A stretch of DNA of 64,000 bases from Pedococcus sp. 5OH_020 (GTDB taxonomy: Bacteria > Actinomycetota > Actinomycetes > Actinomycetales > Dermatophilaceae). Numbering within the stretch: position 1 is the first letter of the stretch; each line of letters opens with the position of its first letter. The translations under genes were made by a program, and so were the position numbers. Positions 32,882 to 43,742 of the stretch are shown here, in pieces. The stretch covers positions 84,062 to 148,061 of the forward strand of contig NZ_JAPYZV010000010.1 in NCBI RefSeq assembly GCF_027812955.1. Reading direction: 5' to 3'. The notes beneath the pieces are model-generated. The model did not search any database. It was given only the letters and a program-made list of their open reading frames with translations, and was not told where the DNA came from.

Positions 32882-33639
32882 ACGCTCTTCGCTCACCTCA
32901 GTCCGTTCTCGTGCTCGGTGCATCCTCGGACATCGCTCAGGCCACGGTGGCCGCACTGGCCCGACGTGGCCGTCTGGACCGGGTCGTCCTCGCCGGACGT
33001 CCCGGCCCCAGGCGCGACGCGGCCGTGCAGAAGGCCACCTCGGAAGTGGGGCGACGCGGGGTGGTGCGCGCCCTGGACTTCGACGCCACCCGACCCGACG
33101 AGCACGAGGCGGTGGTGGCGGAGGCTTTCGCCGACGGCGACGTCGACGTGGTGCTGCTGGCCTTCGGGGTCCTGCCGGATGCGGCAACGGCGGCAGCGCC
33201 GGATGCGGCCGCGGCGGTCGTCACGACGAACTTCACGGGTGCGGTGTCCGCGCTGACTGCCTCGGCGGCCCGGTTGCGCGCACAGGGCCACGGAACCATG
33301 GTCGTGCTCTCCTCGGTCGCCGGCGAACGGCCCCGGCGGTCCAACTACCTGTACGGGGCCACCAAGGCTGGGCTCGACGCGTTCGCGACCGGCCTCGGCG
33401 ACGACCTCGCGGGGACCGGCGTGGAGGTCGTCGTCGTACGGCCCGGTTTCGTCCGGACGTCGATGACCGCCGGACTGGGCCCCGCGCCGCTGTCGGTGGA
33501 TGCCAGTGACGTGGCTGAGGCCGTTGTCGCCGCGGTCGGCGGCGGCACCCGGACGGTCTGGGTGCCGGGCGCGCTGCGCCTGGTCATGTCGGTCCTGCGG
33601 CACCTGCCGCGCGCCGTCTTTCGCCGGCTGCCGATCTGA
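32875..33639 (+). CDS. dprE2: Decaprenylphosphoryl-2-keto-beta-D-erythro-pentose reductase (SDR)
   Basis: A 254-residue short-chain dehydrogenase. The nucleotide motif is VLVLGASSDIAQATVAALARR, the catalytic Ser lies in VVLSSVAGERPRRSNY and the Y160-x3-K164 pair in YLYGATKAGLDAF. GERPRRSN is typical of the DprE2 group. It reduces the 2-keto intermediate made by DprE1 to complete decaprenylphosphoryl-arabinose. The GTG at 32875 overlaps the dprE1 stop by 7 nt. The C-terminal part is hydrophobic and basic (LRLVMSVLRHLPRAVFRRLPI), compatible with membrane association. Confidence 0.92.
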   Translation: MLDALRSPQSVLVLGASSDIAQATVAALARRGRLDRVVLAGRPGPRRDAAVQKATSEVGRRGVVRALDFDATRPDEHEAVVAEAFADGDVDVVLLAFGVLPDAATAAAPDAAAAVVTTNFTGAVSALTASAARLRAQGHGTMVVLSSVAGERPRRSNYLYGATKAGLDAFATGLGDDLAGTGVEVVVVRPGFVRTSMTAGLGPAPLSVDASDVAEAVVAAVGGGTRTVWVPGALRLVMSVLRHLPRAVFRRLPI

Positions 33640-33682
33640 GCTCGTCCCTCGACCCGGTCCGTCGCTAGGCCGGTCGCAGAGC

Positions 33683-35197
33683 TCAGGACGTGATCTTCGC
33701 CTGCGGGTTGGGCCACGCCGGGGGCAGCTCGCTGGGTGCGTACCCGGTGGTGGCGGCGCCTTCGTCGATAGCCTTGGGGGTGTTCGAGCCGTCACCGCCG
33801 TCGAGGGAGAAGCCGAGCTCCGCCGCGATCGCCCCGGACGCGGGGTAGGTCCCGTTCCGGACCCAGCCGTCGAGCAGGTCGACGACACCGACGGCTTCCT
33901 CCAGGGTGAAGTTGCAGTGCCCCGCGCCATACGGAGCGTCCTTGTACTTCAACGGAGGCCTGGTGAGGAAGCCGGCCAGCTCCGAGCTCGAGCGCGAGGC
34001 GTCGACCCGCTGGCCGTAGACGTTCTCGTTGGCCGCGAGGACCAGCGGGTCCGCCACCGTGTGCATGGTCAGCGTCGGCACGGAGATCCTGCCGGTGGGG
34101 TTCCCGAGCTGGTCAGCCTTCGCACGCGCAGCCGCGTCCGGGCTGACCCGCCGGCCGCGCGCCAGCTTCGTCACGATGCCGTCGAGCTTCCCCGGGGCCG
34201 CGGTCTCGATCAGCCTGCGGTCGTCGGTGCTCAGGCGGGAGCCGTAGTCGACACCCTCGTTGCCGGAGGGGTTGCCGCCGACCCGCTGCTCCAGCTCGTA
34301 GCGCCCGAAGGTGGCGTAGCCGAGGGCGTTGAGGACGCTCTCGACGATCGCGGTCCCTGTCGACGTGGTGGTGCTGCCGTCCTGGTCCTTGGTCTTGTCC
34401 GGCGCGCCGGTGATGGCCTTGAGGGTGAGCAGACCCGCGATGGCGTCGGGGCTGCCCTTGCGTGCGGCCGCGACGAGGGTGTCGGCGGCGTGCTCCCAGG
34501 CGGCGACCGCCTCCTGGTTCGAGGCGAAGCCGTTCAGCTTGAGGCTCGGGTCGAACAGGGTCTTCACGCCGTAGGCCACGTCCAGCGCCAGGTCGAGGTT
34601 GAGGTTCGTCCCCGCGAGGGGCGCGCACAGAGGCGCTGAGCCGGACACCCACTCGGGATGCTTCTCGGCGAGCACCTGGGTCGAGAGGCCGCCCAGCGAG
34701 GCGCCCCAGACGTACACCCGGTTGGGGGTCCCGAAGGTGCCCTTGAAGTAGGAGTAGAGGTCCTCGTTCGCCGCGACGCTGTCCAGGACGGCCCAGCCGT
34801 TGGTCTTGTTGGCCGATCCGGCCAGGGCATAGCCCTTGTCGAGCAGCGCCTCGGCGACCTGGTCGGCCCCGGCGACCTCGGCGCTGCGCACGGGCTGCTG
34901 GGTGCTGCTGGGGTCGGTCGGGTCGGCAGGGACCGCGTCGGCTGCGCGGTAGCCGTGCGACCACAGGAGCAGGGTGCCGTTCCACTTGGCGGGCAGCCTG
35001 ATCTCGAAGGCCGCACCGTTGCGCTCGCCCTTGCAGAGCGCGTCGGTGCAGGCCTTGCTCAGCGAGCCGGGTGAGGAGACGCGCTCCTGCTCCGCGCGGC
35101 TGGTCAGTCCACTCTGAGTGGAGCACGCCCCCAGTGCAACCACGGATCCAGCTGCCAGGAGCAGCAGTGGACGACGACCCTTCCCCGGCATACGCAT
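33683..35197 (-). CDS. Secreted lipoprotein alpha/beta hydrolase
   Basis: 504 residues with a lipoprotein signal: basic start, hydrophobic LLLLAAGSVVALG and lipobox LGAC (C25). The mature part is an alpha/beta hydrolase: WNGTLLLWSHGY (oxyanion region), nucleophile elbow GASLGG with S167, an acid candidate in LTMHTVADPLV, and a terminal His in APYGAGHCNFTLEE. It lacks sequence clues to substrate; related secreted proteins include tripeptidyl aminopeptidase-like and esterase-like enzymes. ATG 35191 is a second possible start two codons downstream. Confidence 0.83.
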   Translation of the reverse strand: MRMPGKGRRPLLLLAAGSVVALGACSTQSGLTSRAEQERVSSPGSLSKACTDALCKGERNGAAFEIRLPAKWNGTLLLWSHGYRAADAVPADPTDPSSTQQPVRSAEVAGADQVAEALLDKGYALAGSANKTNGWAVLDSVAANEDLYSYFKGTFGTPNRVYVWGASLGGLSTQVLAEKHPEWVSGSAPLCAPLAGTNLNLDLALDVAYGVKTLFDPSLKLNGFASNQEAVAAWEHAADTLVAAARKGSPDAIAGLLTLKAITGAPDKTKDQDGSTTTSTGTAIVESVLNALGYATFGRYELEQRVGGNPSGNEGVDYGSRLSTDDRRLIETAAPGKLDGIVTKLARGRRVSPDAAARAKADQLGNPTGRISVPTLTMHTVADPLVLAANENVYGQRVDASRSSSELAGFLTRPPLKYKDAPYGAGHCNFTLEEAVGVVDLLDGWVRNGTYPASGAIAAELGFSLDGGDGSNTPKAIDEGAATTGYAPSELPPAWPNPQAKITS

Positions 35198-35275
35198 GCC
35201 CGCACTATGGCACAGCGGCCAGGCGGGCGAGTGCAGTCGACCTGGCCGCGTGCGTCACGTCACAGACGGAGGTCC

Positions 35276-37948
35276 TCAGTGGGCCGCGTCGTGCCAGGAG
35301 CGGCCGACGCCGACACTCACATCGAGTGGGACGTCCAGCTCCACGGCCCCGCCCATCTCGGCACGCACCACCGCCTCCACGTGGTCGCGCTCTCCCGGCG
35401 CGATCTCCAGCACCAGCTCGTCGTGGACCTGGAGCAGCTGACGTGACCGTGCTCCTGACGCCCGCAGGGCGGCGTCGACGCGGAGCATCGCCACCTTGAT
35501 GATGTCCGCGGCCGAACCTTGGATCGGGGCGTTGAGCGCCATCCGCTCGGCCATCTCGCGGCGCTGCCGGTTGTCCGACGTCAGGTCCGGGAGGTAGCGC
35601 CGCCGGCCCAGCATGGTCTCGGTGTAGCCGGTGCCCCTGGCCTGCGCCACGACCTCTTCGAGATACGCCTTCACGCCGCCGAAGCGGGAGAAGTACTCCT
35701 CCATCAGACCTTGCGCCTCGCCTGTCGAGATCGTCAGCTGCTTGGACAGGCCGAACGCGGAAAGCCCGTAGGCCAGCCCGTACGACATGGCCTTCACCTT
35801 CGAGCGCATGGCAGCGGTGACGTCCTGCGGGTCCACCGAGAAGACCCTGGAGCCGACGAAGCGATGCAGGTCCTCACCCGTCCGGAACGCCTCGATCAGC
35901 CCTGCGTCACCGGACAGGTGTGCCATGATGCGCATCTCGATCTGGCTGTAGTCGGCCGACATGAGGGACTCGTAGCCCTCGCCCACGACGAACACCTGGC
36001 GGATCCGGCGGCCCTCGTCAGTGCGGATGGGGATGTTCTGGAGGTTCGGGTCCGTGGAGGAGAGCCGGCCGGTCGCGGCGATGGTCTGCTGGTAGGTGGT
36101 GTGGATGCGGCCGTCGTCGGCCACGGACTTGATGAGACCCTCGACGGTGACCCGCAGCCGCGAGGCGTCCCGATGCCGCAGCAGCGCCTCCAGGAAGGGG
36201 TGCTCGGTCCTGGCGTAGAGGTCGTTCAACGCGTCGGCGTCTGTGGTGTAGCCGGTCTTGGTCCGACGCGTCTTCGGCAGGCCCAGGGTCTCAAAGAGCA
36301 CCACCTGGAGCTGTTTGGGCGACCCGAGGTTGATCTGGTCGCCTCCGATGGCGTCGTACGCGTCGCCCTGCGCCTCACGGACCGCCGCGGCGAAGTCGGC
36401 CTCCAGCTCGGTCAGCTGGTCGACGTCGGCGGCGATCCCGGTCCGCTCCATGCCGGCGAGGACCTGTTCCAGCGGCAGCTCGACGTCCTGCTGGAGAGAG
36501 CTGCCGCCGGTCGCCTCGAGCTGGCCCGCGAGCGACGTCGCCAGGTCGAGCACCGCTCTGGCCCGCACCATCGCGTCCTGCGCGCCGGCGTTGCCCTCGT
36601 CGGCGAACTCGAGCAGGCCCTGGCCCGACTCCTCGGTCTCGGCGCGCAGCTCGCGGCCAAGGTGGCGCAGCACGAGATCCGACAGGTCGTACGATCGCTG
36701 GTCCGGCCGCACCAGGTAGGCGGCCAGAGCAGTGTCGGTGGCCAGGCCGGACACATCCCAGCCGCGCGCCGCCAGGGCGAGGAGCGGTCCCTTGGCGTCG
36801 TGGAGGACCTTGGGCCGGTCGGCTGCGGCCAACCAGTCGCCCACCGCGGCCTCCCCAGCCGGGTCGAGGGTGGTGAGGTCGAGGTAGGCGGCGGCATCAC
36901 CCTCGGTGGCGAGGCCGAGGGCTGTGGCGTCACCCGTCCCGCGCCCCCAGTGGCCGACCAGGTGCACGCCCACGCGCACCCCGGGCGGGGCGTACTTCTC
37001 CAGCCAGCCGGCGACCTCTCCGGGCTCCAGCACGGCGCCGTCGAAGTCGAAGCCGTGCTCCGCCTCCTCCTGGGGGGCCTCGAGGTACTCGAAGAGCCGG
37101 TCGCGCAGGACCCGGAACTCCAGGCTGTCGAACACGGTGTGGACCTGTTCGCGGTCCCAGTTCTGGCGCTCGAGATCGGCGATGCTCACGGGCAGAGGCA
37201 GGTCGCGGACGAGCTGGTTGAGCCTGCGGTTACGCAGGACGGAGTCCAGGTGCTCGCGCAGCGACTCCCCCGCCTTGCCCTTGATCTGGTCCACGTGGGC
37301 GACCACCCCGGTGAGGTCGCCGTACTGTCCCAGCCACTTCGCCGCAGTCTTCGGGCCGACGCCGGGCACGCCGGGCAGGTTGTCGGACGACTCCCCGACC
37401 AGCGCCGCCAGGTCGGAGTACCGCTCGGGCGGCACGCCGTACTTGGCCTCCACCGCGGCCGGCGTCATGCGCGCCAGCTCAGACACACCCTTGACGGGAT
37501 AGAGGACGGTCGTGCGCTCGTCGACGAGCTGGAAGGAGTCGCGGTCGCCGGAGCAGATGAGTACCTCCATCTCGTCCTCGGCGGCCTGCGTCGTCAGGGT
37601 CGCGAGGACGTCGTCGGCCTCGTAGCCGTCGACCTCCACATACCGGATCTTCAGCGCGTCCAGCACCTCGTGCAGCAGCGAGACCTGGCCCTTGAACTCG
37701 TTGGGCGTGGCGGACCTGCCCGCCTTGTACTCGGCGTACTCGTCGTTACGGAACGTCTGCCGGGAGATGTCGAAGGCCACCGCGATGTGGGTCGGCTGCT
37801 CGTCGCGAAGGACGTTGATCAGCATGGAGGTGAACCCGTAGACGGCGTTCGTGTGCTGGCCGGTGCTCGTGGAGAAGTTCTCCGCGGGCAGCGCGAAGAA
37901 GGCCCGGTAGGCAAGGGAATGACCGTCCAGGAGCAGGAGTCGACTCAC
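35276..37948 (-). CDS. polA: DNA polymerase I
   Basis: 890 residues in three parts. Residues 1-~300: 5'-3' exonuclease (LLLLDGHSLAYRAFFALP, GYEADDVLATL, GDRDSFQLV, GVPGVGPKTAAKWL). Residues ~310-490: a degenerate 3'-5' exonuclease-like domain that lacks the DxE metal residues, as in most actinobacterial PolA. Residues ~500-890: the polymerase (motif A MSADYSQIEMRIMAHLSGD, O helix RSKVKAMSYGLAYGLSAFGLSK, motif C LQVHDELVLEI). It fills gaps in repair and removes RNA primers. GTG 37948 gives the standard beginning VSRLLLLDGHSLAYRAFF. Confidence 0.97.
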   Translation of the reverse strand: MSRLLLLDGHSLAYRAFFALPAENFSTSTGQHTNAVYGFTSMLINVLRDEQPTHIAVAFDISRQTFRNDEYAEYKAGRSATPNEFKGQVSLLHEVLDALKIRYVEVDGYEADDVLATLTTQAAEDEMEVLICSGDRDSFQLVDERTTVLYPVKGVSELARMTPAAVEAKYGVPPERYSDLAALVGESSDNLPGVPGVGPKTAAKWLGQYGDLTGVVAHVDQIKGKAGESLREHLDSVLRNRRLNQLVRDLPLPVSIADLERQNWDREQVHTVFDSLEFRVLRDRLFEYLEAPQEEAEHGFDFDGAVLEPGEVAGWLEKYAPPGVRVGVHLVGHWGRGTGDATALGLATEGDAAAYLDLTTLDPAGEAAVGDWLAAADRPKVLHDAKGPLLALAARGWDVSGLATDTALAAYLVRPDQRSYDLSDLVLRHLGRELRAETEESGQGLLEFADEGNAGAQDAMVRARAVLDLATSLAGQLEATGGSSLQQDVELPLEQVLAGMERTGIAADVDQLTELEADFAAAVREAQGDAYDAIGGDQINLGSPKQLQVVLFETLGLPKTRRTKTGYTTDADALNDLYARTEHPFLEALLRHRDASRLRVTVEGLIKSVADDGRIHTTYQQTIAATGRLSSTDPNLQNIPIRTDEGRRIRQVFVVGEGYESLMSADYSQIEMRIMAHLSGDAGLIEAFRTGEDLHRFVGSRVFSVDPQDVTAAMRSKVKAMSYGLAYGLSAFGLSKQLTISTGEAQGLMEEYFSRFGGVKAYLEEVVAQARGTGYTETMLGRRRYLPDLTSDNRQRREMAERMALNAPIQGSAADIIKVAMLRVDAALRASGARSRQLLQVHDELVLEIAPGERDHVEAVVRAEMGGAVELDVPLDVSVGVGRSWHDAAH

Positions 37949-37955
37949 GCATGGC

Positions 37956-37961
37956 AGCCTA
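37956..37961 (-). promoter_or_regulatory. Probable -10 hexamer of leaderless polA transcript
   Basis: TAGGCT on the minus strand is followed by 7 nt and the polA GTG. The divergent thioesterase begins only 19 bp away, so the two promoters must overlap. Confidence 0.45.
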
Positions 37962-37967
37962 TTGGTC

Positions 37968-38399
37968 GTGACCGACACCAACGACTTCGCCTCCGCGCTC
38001 AAGACGATGCAGGACCTCAACCCCAGCTCGCTGCTGCACCGGATGGAGATCGAGGTCCTCGACGCCACTCCCGAGCGTGTGGTGGGGCGGATGCCCGTCG
38101 TTGGAAACACCCAGCCGTACGGTCTCCTGCACGGTGGGGCGTCGGTGGTGCTGGCCGAGAGCCTCGGTTCGATCGGCTCGGCCCTGCACGCCGGACCGGG
38201 CCGCATCGCCGTGGGTCTGGACATCAACGCGACGCATCACCGGGCGGCGCGCTCGGGCTTCGTCACGGGCACGGCAACGGCCCTGTCACTGGGCAACACG
38301 CTCGCGTCGTACGAGATCGTCATCACCGACGAGCAGGACCGGCGGGTCTGCACCTGCCGCCTGACCTGCCTGCTGAGGGACGGCGCTCCGGGCGCCTGA
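37968..38399 (+). CDS. Hotdog-fold thioesterase (PaaI family)
   Basis: A 143-residue single hotdog domain: RVVGRMPVVGNTQPYGLLHGGASVVLAESLGSIGSAL contains the HGG-x-x-x-x-L-A-E-x-x-x-S motif whose Glu is the usual catalytic residue of PaaI/YbgC-like thioesterases, followed by GLDINATHHRAARSGFVTGTATALSLG. It hydrolyses an acyl-CoA; aromatic acyl-CoA or DHNA-CoA are both possible for this group. It is divergent from polA, a common actinobacterial arrangement. GTG 37968 is preferred over TTG 37962. Confidence 0.9.
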   Translation: MTDTNDFASALKTMQDLNPSSLLHRMEIEVLDATPERVVGRMPVVGNTQPYGLLHGGASVVLAESLGSIGSALHAGPGRIAVGLDINATHHRAARSGFVTGTATALSLGNTLASYEIVITDEQDRRVCTCRLTCLLRDGAPGA

Positions 38400-38411
38400 G
38401 GGGGGCTGCGC

Positions 38412-38993
38412 TCAGCCGGCCAGGCGGTTGGCCGAGGCGGTGGCGCGGGCCCGGAGCGAGCGGCGGCGGTGCAGCAGGGCCTCGAGCGTGTGCTGGCGTT
38501 GCTCGTCGGTGCCGAGCCGGCGCCGCAGCGCGGCCACCGTCGTGATCCGGCGGACCACCTGGGGGGTGAAGCCGAGGCGGGCGAAGAACCGGTTCGCCTC
38601 ACGGTGCTGCGCCGGGATGTTGCACCCGATCTGCTCACAACCCCGTGAGTCGGCGTACAGGGTGACGGCGCCCAGCAGGTGCCGGGCGACGCCATGCTTG
38701 CGGGCTTCGGGGACGACGTACAGCTGGTCGATGGTCACGCACGGCGCCTCGGTGAGCGCTGAGAAGGGGCTCGTCGCCGCGACGGCGAAGCCGAGCGGAC
38801 GGCCGTCGCCGACCGCCAGGTAGGCCCGGACGTCGTCGCGCTGGAGCGCGGACGCGATGCGCCCCTCCGCGGCAGCACGGGCAGCGACCTCGGGACTCGT
38901 CCCGCCCTCCACCCGCGCGGACCTCCAGAGCTCGGTGAACGACCCCTCCTCGTCCTTGGTGACACGCCTGACACTGATCGCGGGACGGCTCAC
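38412..38993 (-). CDS. GNAT family N-acetyltransferase
   Basis: 193 residues. The GNAT core has the beta-4 strand VTIDQLYVVPEARKHGVARHLLGAVTLYADSRGCEQIGCNIPAQHREANRFFARLGFTPQ: the acetyl-CoA pyrophosphate loop is RKHGVARHLL (a variant of R/Q-x-x-G-x-G/A) and N-x-x-A-N-x-F-F-x-x-x-G-F closes the domain. A ~45-residue basic Arg/His-rich C-terminal extension follows (ALRRRLGTDEQRQHTLEALLHRRRSLRAR). Substrate unknown. Confidence 0.87.
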   Translation of the reverse strand: MSRPAISVRRVTKDEEGSFTELWRSARVEGGTSPEVAARAAAEGRIASALQRDDVRAYLAVGDGRPLGFAVAATSPFSALTEAPCVTIDQLYVVPEARKHGVARHLLGAVTLYADSRGCEQIGCNIPAQHREANRFFARLGFTPQVVRRITTVAALRRRLGTDEQRQHTLEALLHRRRSLRARATASANRLAG

Positions 38994-39120
38994 CGAACTC
39001 CTCCATCGTCGACGGTCTGACTCGTGTACGCGGCTCCCCCGTAGGCCACCGGCGCCCGCAGAGGCGCCAGACGTAGGACTTTATGCCTATCGGGCCGAGT
39101 TCGTGAAGTCTTCAACCGAA

Positions 39121-39672
39121 TCACCGCGGCAGCCGGACCGATACCAGCGACAGCTCGTAGACGAAGTCGTCCTCGTACCGGTCTCCGACCAGGAACCGCT
39201 TGGTGCCCACACGCGTGAAACCGGCCTTGGTGTAGAACCTCTGAGCGCGCTCGTTGAGCTGGTTCACCCCGAGCCAGACCCCCGTCGCGCCCGCCCGCCG
39301 AGCGGTGTCCACGGCTGCCTCCAGGAGCCGCCGGCTGGTGCCGGCCCCATGGTGCTCGGGCAGCACGTAGAGCTTGCTCAGCTCCGCGGTGGGGCGCAGC
39401 GAGACGGCCCGGCGCACGTCCTCGTCGACCGGCTCTCCGTGCACCACCATGGCGTAGCCCGTCGGCATCCGGTCCTCCTCGGCGAGGAAGACGTCTCGGG
39501 CCGGGTCAGCGAGGTAGCGCTCGAAGCACCGCCGCGACAGGACACCGGAGATGAAGAGGTCGATCGCCTCCACGGTGACGTGCGGCGGGCAGGCGAGCGC
39601 GAAGGTCGCCGCCGCCACGTCGGCGAGCACCGGCGCGTCGTCACCGTTGGCGCGACGCACTTCGACCGGCAC
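39121..39672 (-). CDS. GNAT family N-acetyltransferase
   Basis: 183 residues. ELSKLYVLPEHHGAGTSRRLLEAAVDTARRAGATGVWLGVNQLNERAQRFYTKAGFTRVGTKRFLVGDRYEDDFVYEL shows the full GNAT acetyl-CoA-binding motif (HHGAGTSRRLL) and the L-x-V-N-x-x-N-x-x-A-x-x-F-Y closing helix. It is close to ribosomal-protein- or small-molecule acetyltransferases but the substrate is not clear. It is 2 nt downstream of the ANTAR regulator gene on the same strand and probably shares its transcript. Confidence 0.88.
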   Translation of the reverse strand: MPVEVRRANGDDAPVLADVAAATFALACPPHVTVEAIDLFISGVLSRRCFERYLADPARDVFLAEEDRMPTGYAMVVHGEPVDEDVRRAVSLRPTAELSKLYVLPEHHGAGTSRRLLEAAVDTARRAGATGVWLGVNQLNERAQRFYTKAGFTRVGTKRFLVGDRYEDDFVYELSLVSVRLPR

Positions 39673-39674
39673 GG

Positions 39675-40313
39675 TCAGGCCTTGTCCATGCCGGTGACGA
39701 CGGCCTCGGCCACCTCACGCATGCCGAGCCTTCGGTCCATGGCCGTCTTCTGGATCCAGCGGAAGGCCTCGGCCTCGGTCAGCTTGAGCTTCTTCATGAG
39801 GATGCCCTTGGCACGGTCCACGGCCTTGCGGGTCTCGAGCCGTTCGCCGAGGTCGGCGATCTCGCTCTCGAGGGCCTTGACCTCGTTCCAGCGGTGCCGC
39901 GCGATGTCGATGGCCGGGCCGAGGTCCGAGGCGGTGAACGGCTTGACGATGTAGGCCATCACCCCGGCGTCCCGTGCCCGCTCGACCAGCTCCGTCTGGC
40001 TGAACGCGGTGAGCATCACGACGGGCGCGAGCCGGTCCGCGCCTATCGCCTCCGCCGCCGTGATGCCGTCCATGACGGGCATCTTGACGTCCATGATGAC
40101 GAGGTCCGGCCGCAGCTCCCGGGCCAGCTCCAGGGCCTGCTCACCGTTGCTCGCCTGCCCCACCACCTCGTATCCGGCCTCTGTCAGCATCTCGGCGAGG
40201 TCCAGCCGGATCAGCGCCTCGTCCTCGGCCACGAGGATGCGGGTCGCGGCGGTGGACGTCGCCGCTGTGGGGGTCGCGGTGGTCGGCGCCGTCTTCGGCT
40301 GGGTCTCGCTCAC
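39675..40313 (-). CDS. PdtaR-like ANTAR-domain response regulator
   Basis: 212 residues: receiver domain (RILVAEDEALIRLDLAEMLTEAGYEVVG, phosphoacceptor D75 in LVIMDVKMPVMDG, conserved Thr in MLTAFSQ and Lys in YIVKPF), a coiled linker (RHRWNEVKALESEIADLGERLETRKAVDRAKGILM) and an ANTAR domain ending EAFRWIQKTAMDRRLGMREVAEAVV. This matches Mycobacterium PdtaR (Rv1626) throughout. ANTAR proteins bind paired RNA hairpins and antiterminate transcription. GTG 40313 is taken as start. The gene upstream on the same strand is a large hybrid kinase. Confidence 0.93.
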   Translation of the reverse strand: MSETQPKTAPTTATPTAATSTAATRILVAEDEALIRLDLAEMLTEAGYEVVGQASNGEQALELARELRPDLVIMDVKMPVMDGITAAEAIGADRLAPVVMLTAFSQTELVERARDAGVMAYIVKPFTASDLGPAIDIARHRWNEVKALESEIADLGERLETRKAVDRAKGILMKKLKLTEAEAFRWIQKTAMDRRLGMREVAEAVVTGMDKA

Positions 40314-40319
40314 GGGCCC

Positions 40320-40325
40320 AGCGTA
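40320..40325 (-). promoter_or_regulatory. Probable -10 hexamer of leaderless ANTAR regulator gene
   Basis: TACGCT on the minus strand ends 6 nt before GTG 40313. It lies in the 60-bp gap after the hybrid kinase gene, so the regulator may have its own promoter. Confidence 0.4.
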
Positions 40326-40373
40326 TGGGACGGACGTTAACGCCACGTTGCCGCAGTGCTTCGTACCGGACAC

Positions 40374-43709
<3,336 letters not shown>

Positions 43710-43742
43710 GTCCCGATCCTGGCGTATGGGGTGTCCGAATGC

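Noticed and set aside
33636..33686. Bidirectional terminator between dprE2 and the hydrolase gene
   Set aside because: CTGAGCTC and GAGCTCAG are complementary but only 8 bp with a 35-nt loop, too weak to call.
35519..38545. Plus-strand open frame of about 1000 codons
   Set aside because: It lies opposite polA, which has all three expected domains. The translated product is low-complexity His/Arg/Val-rich.
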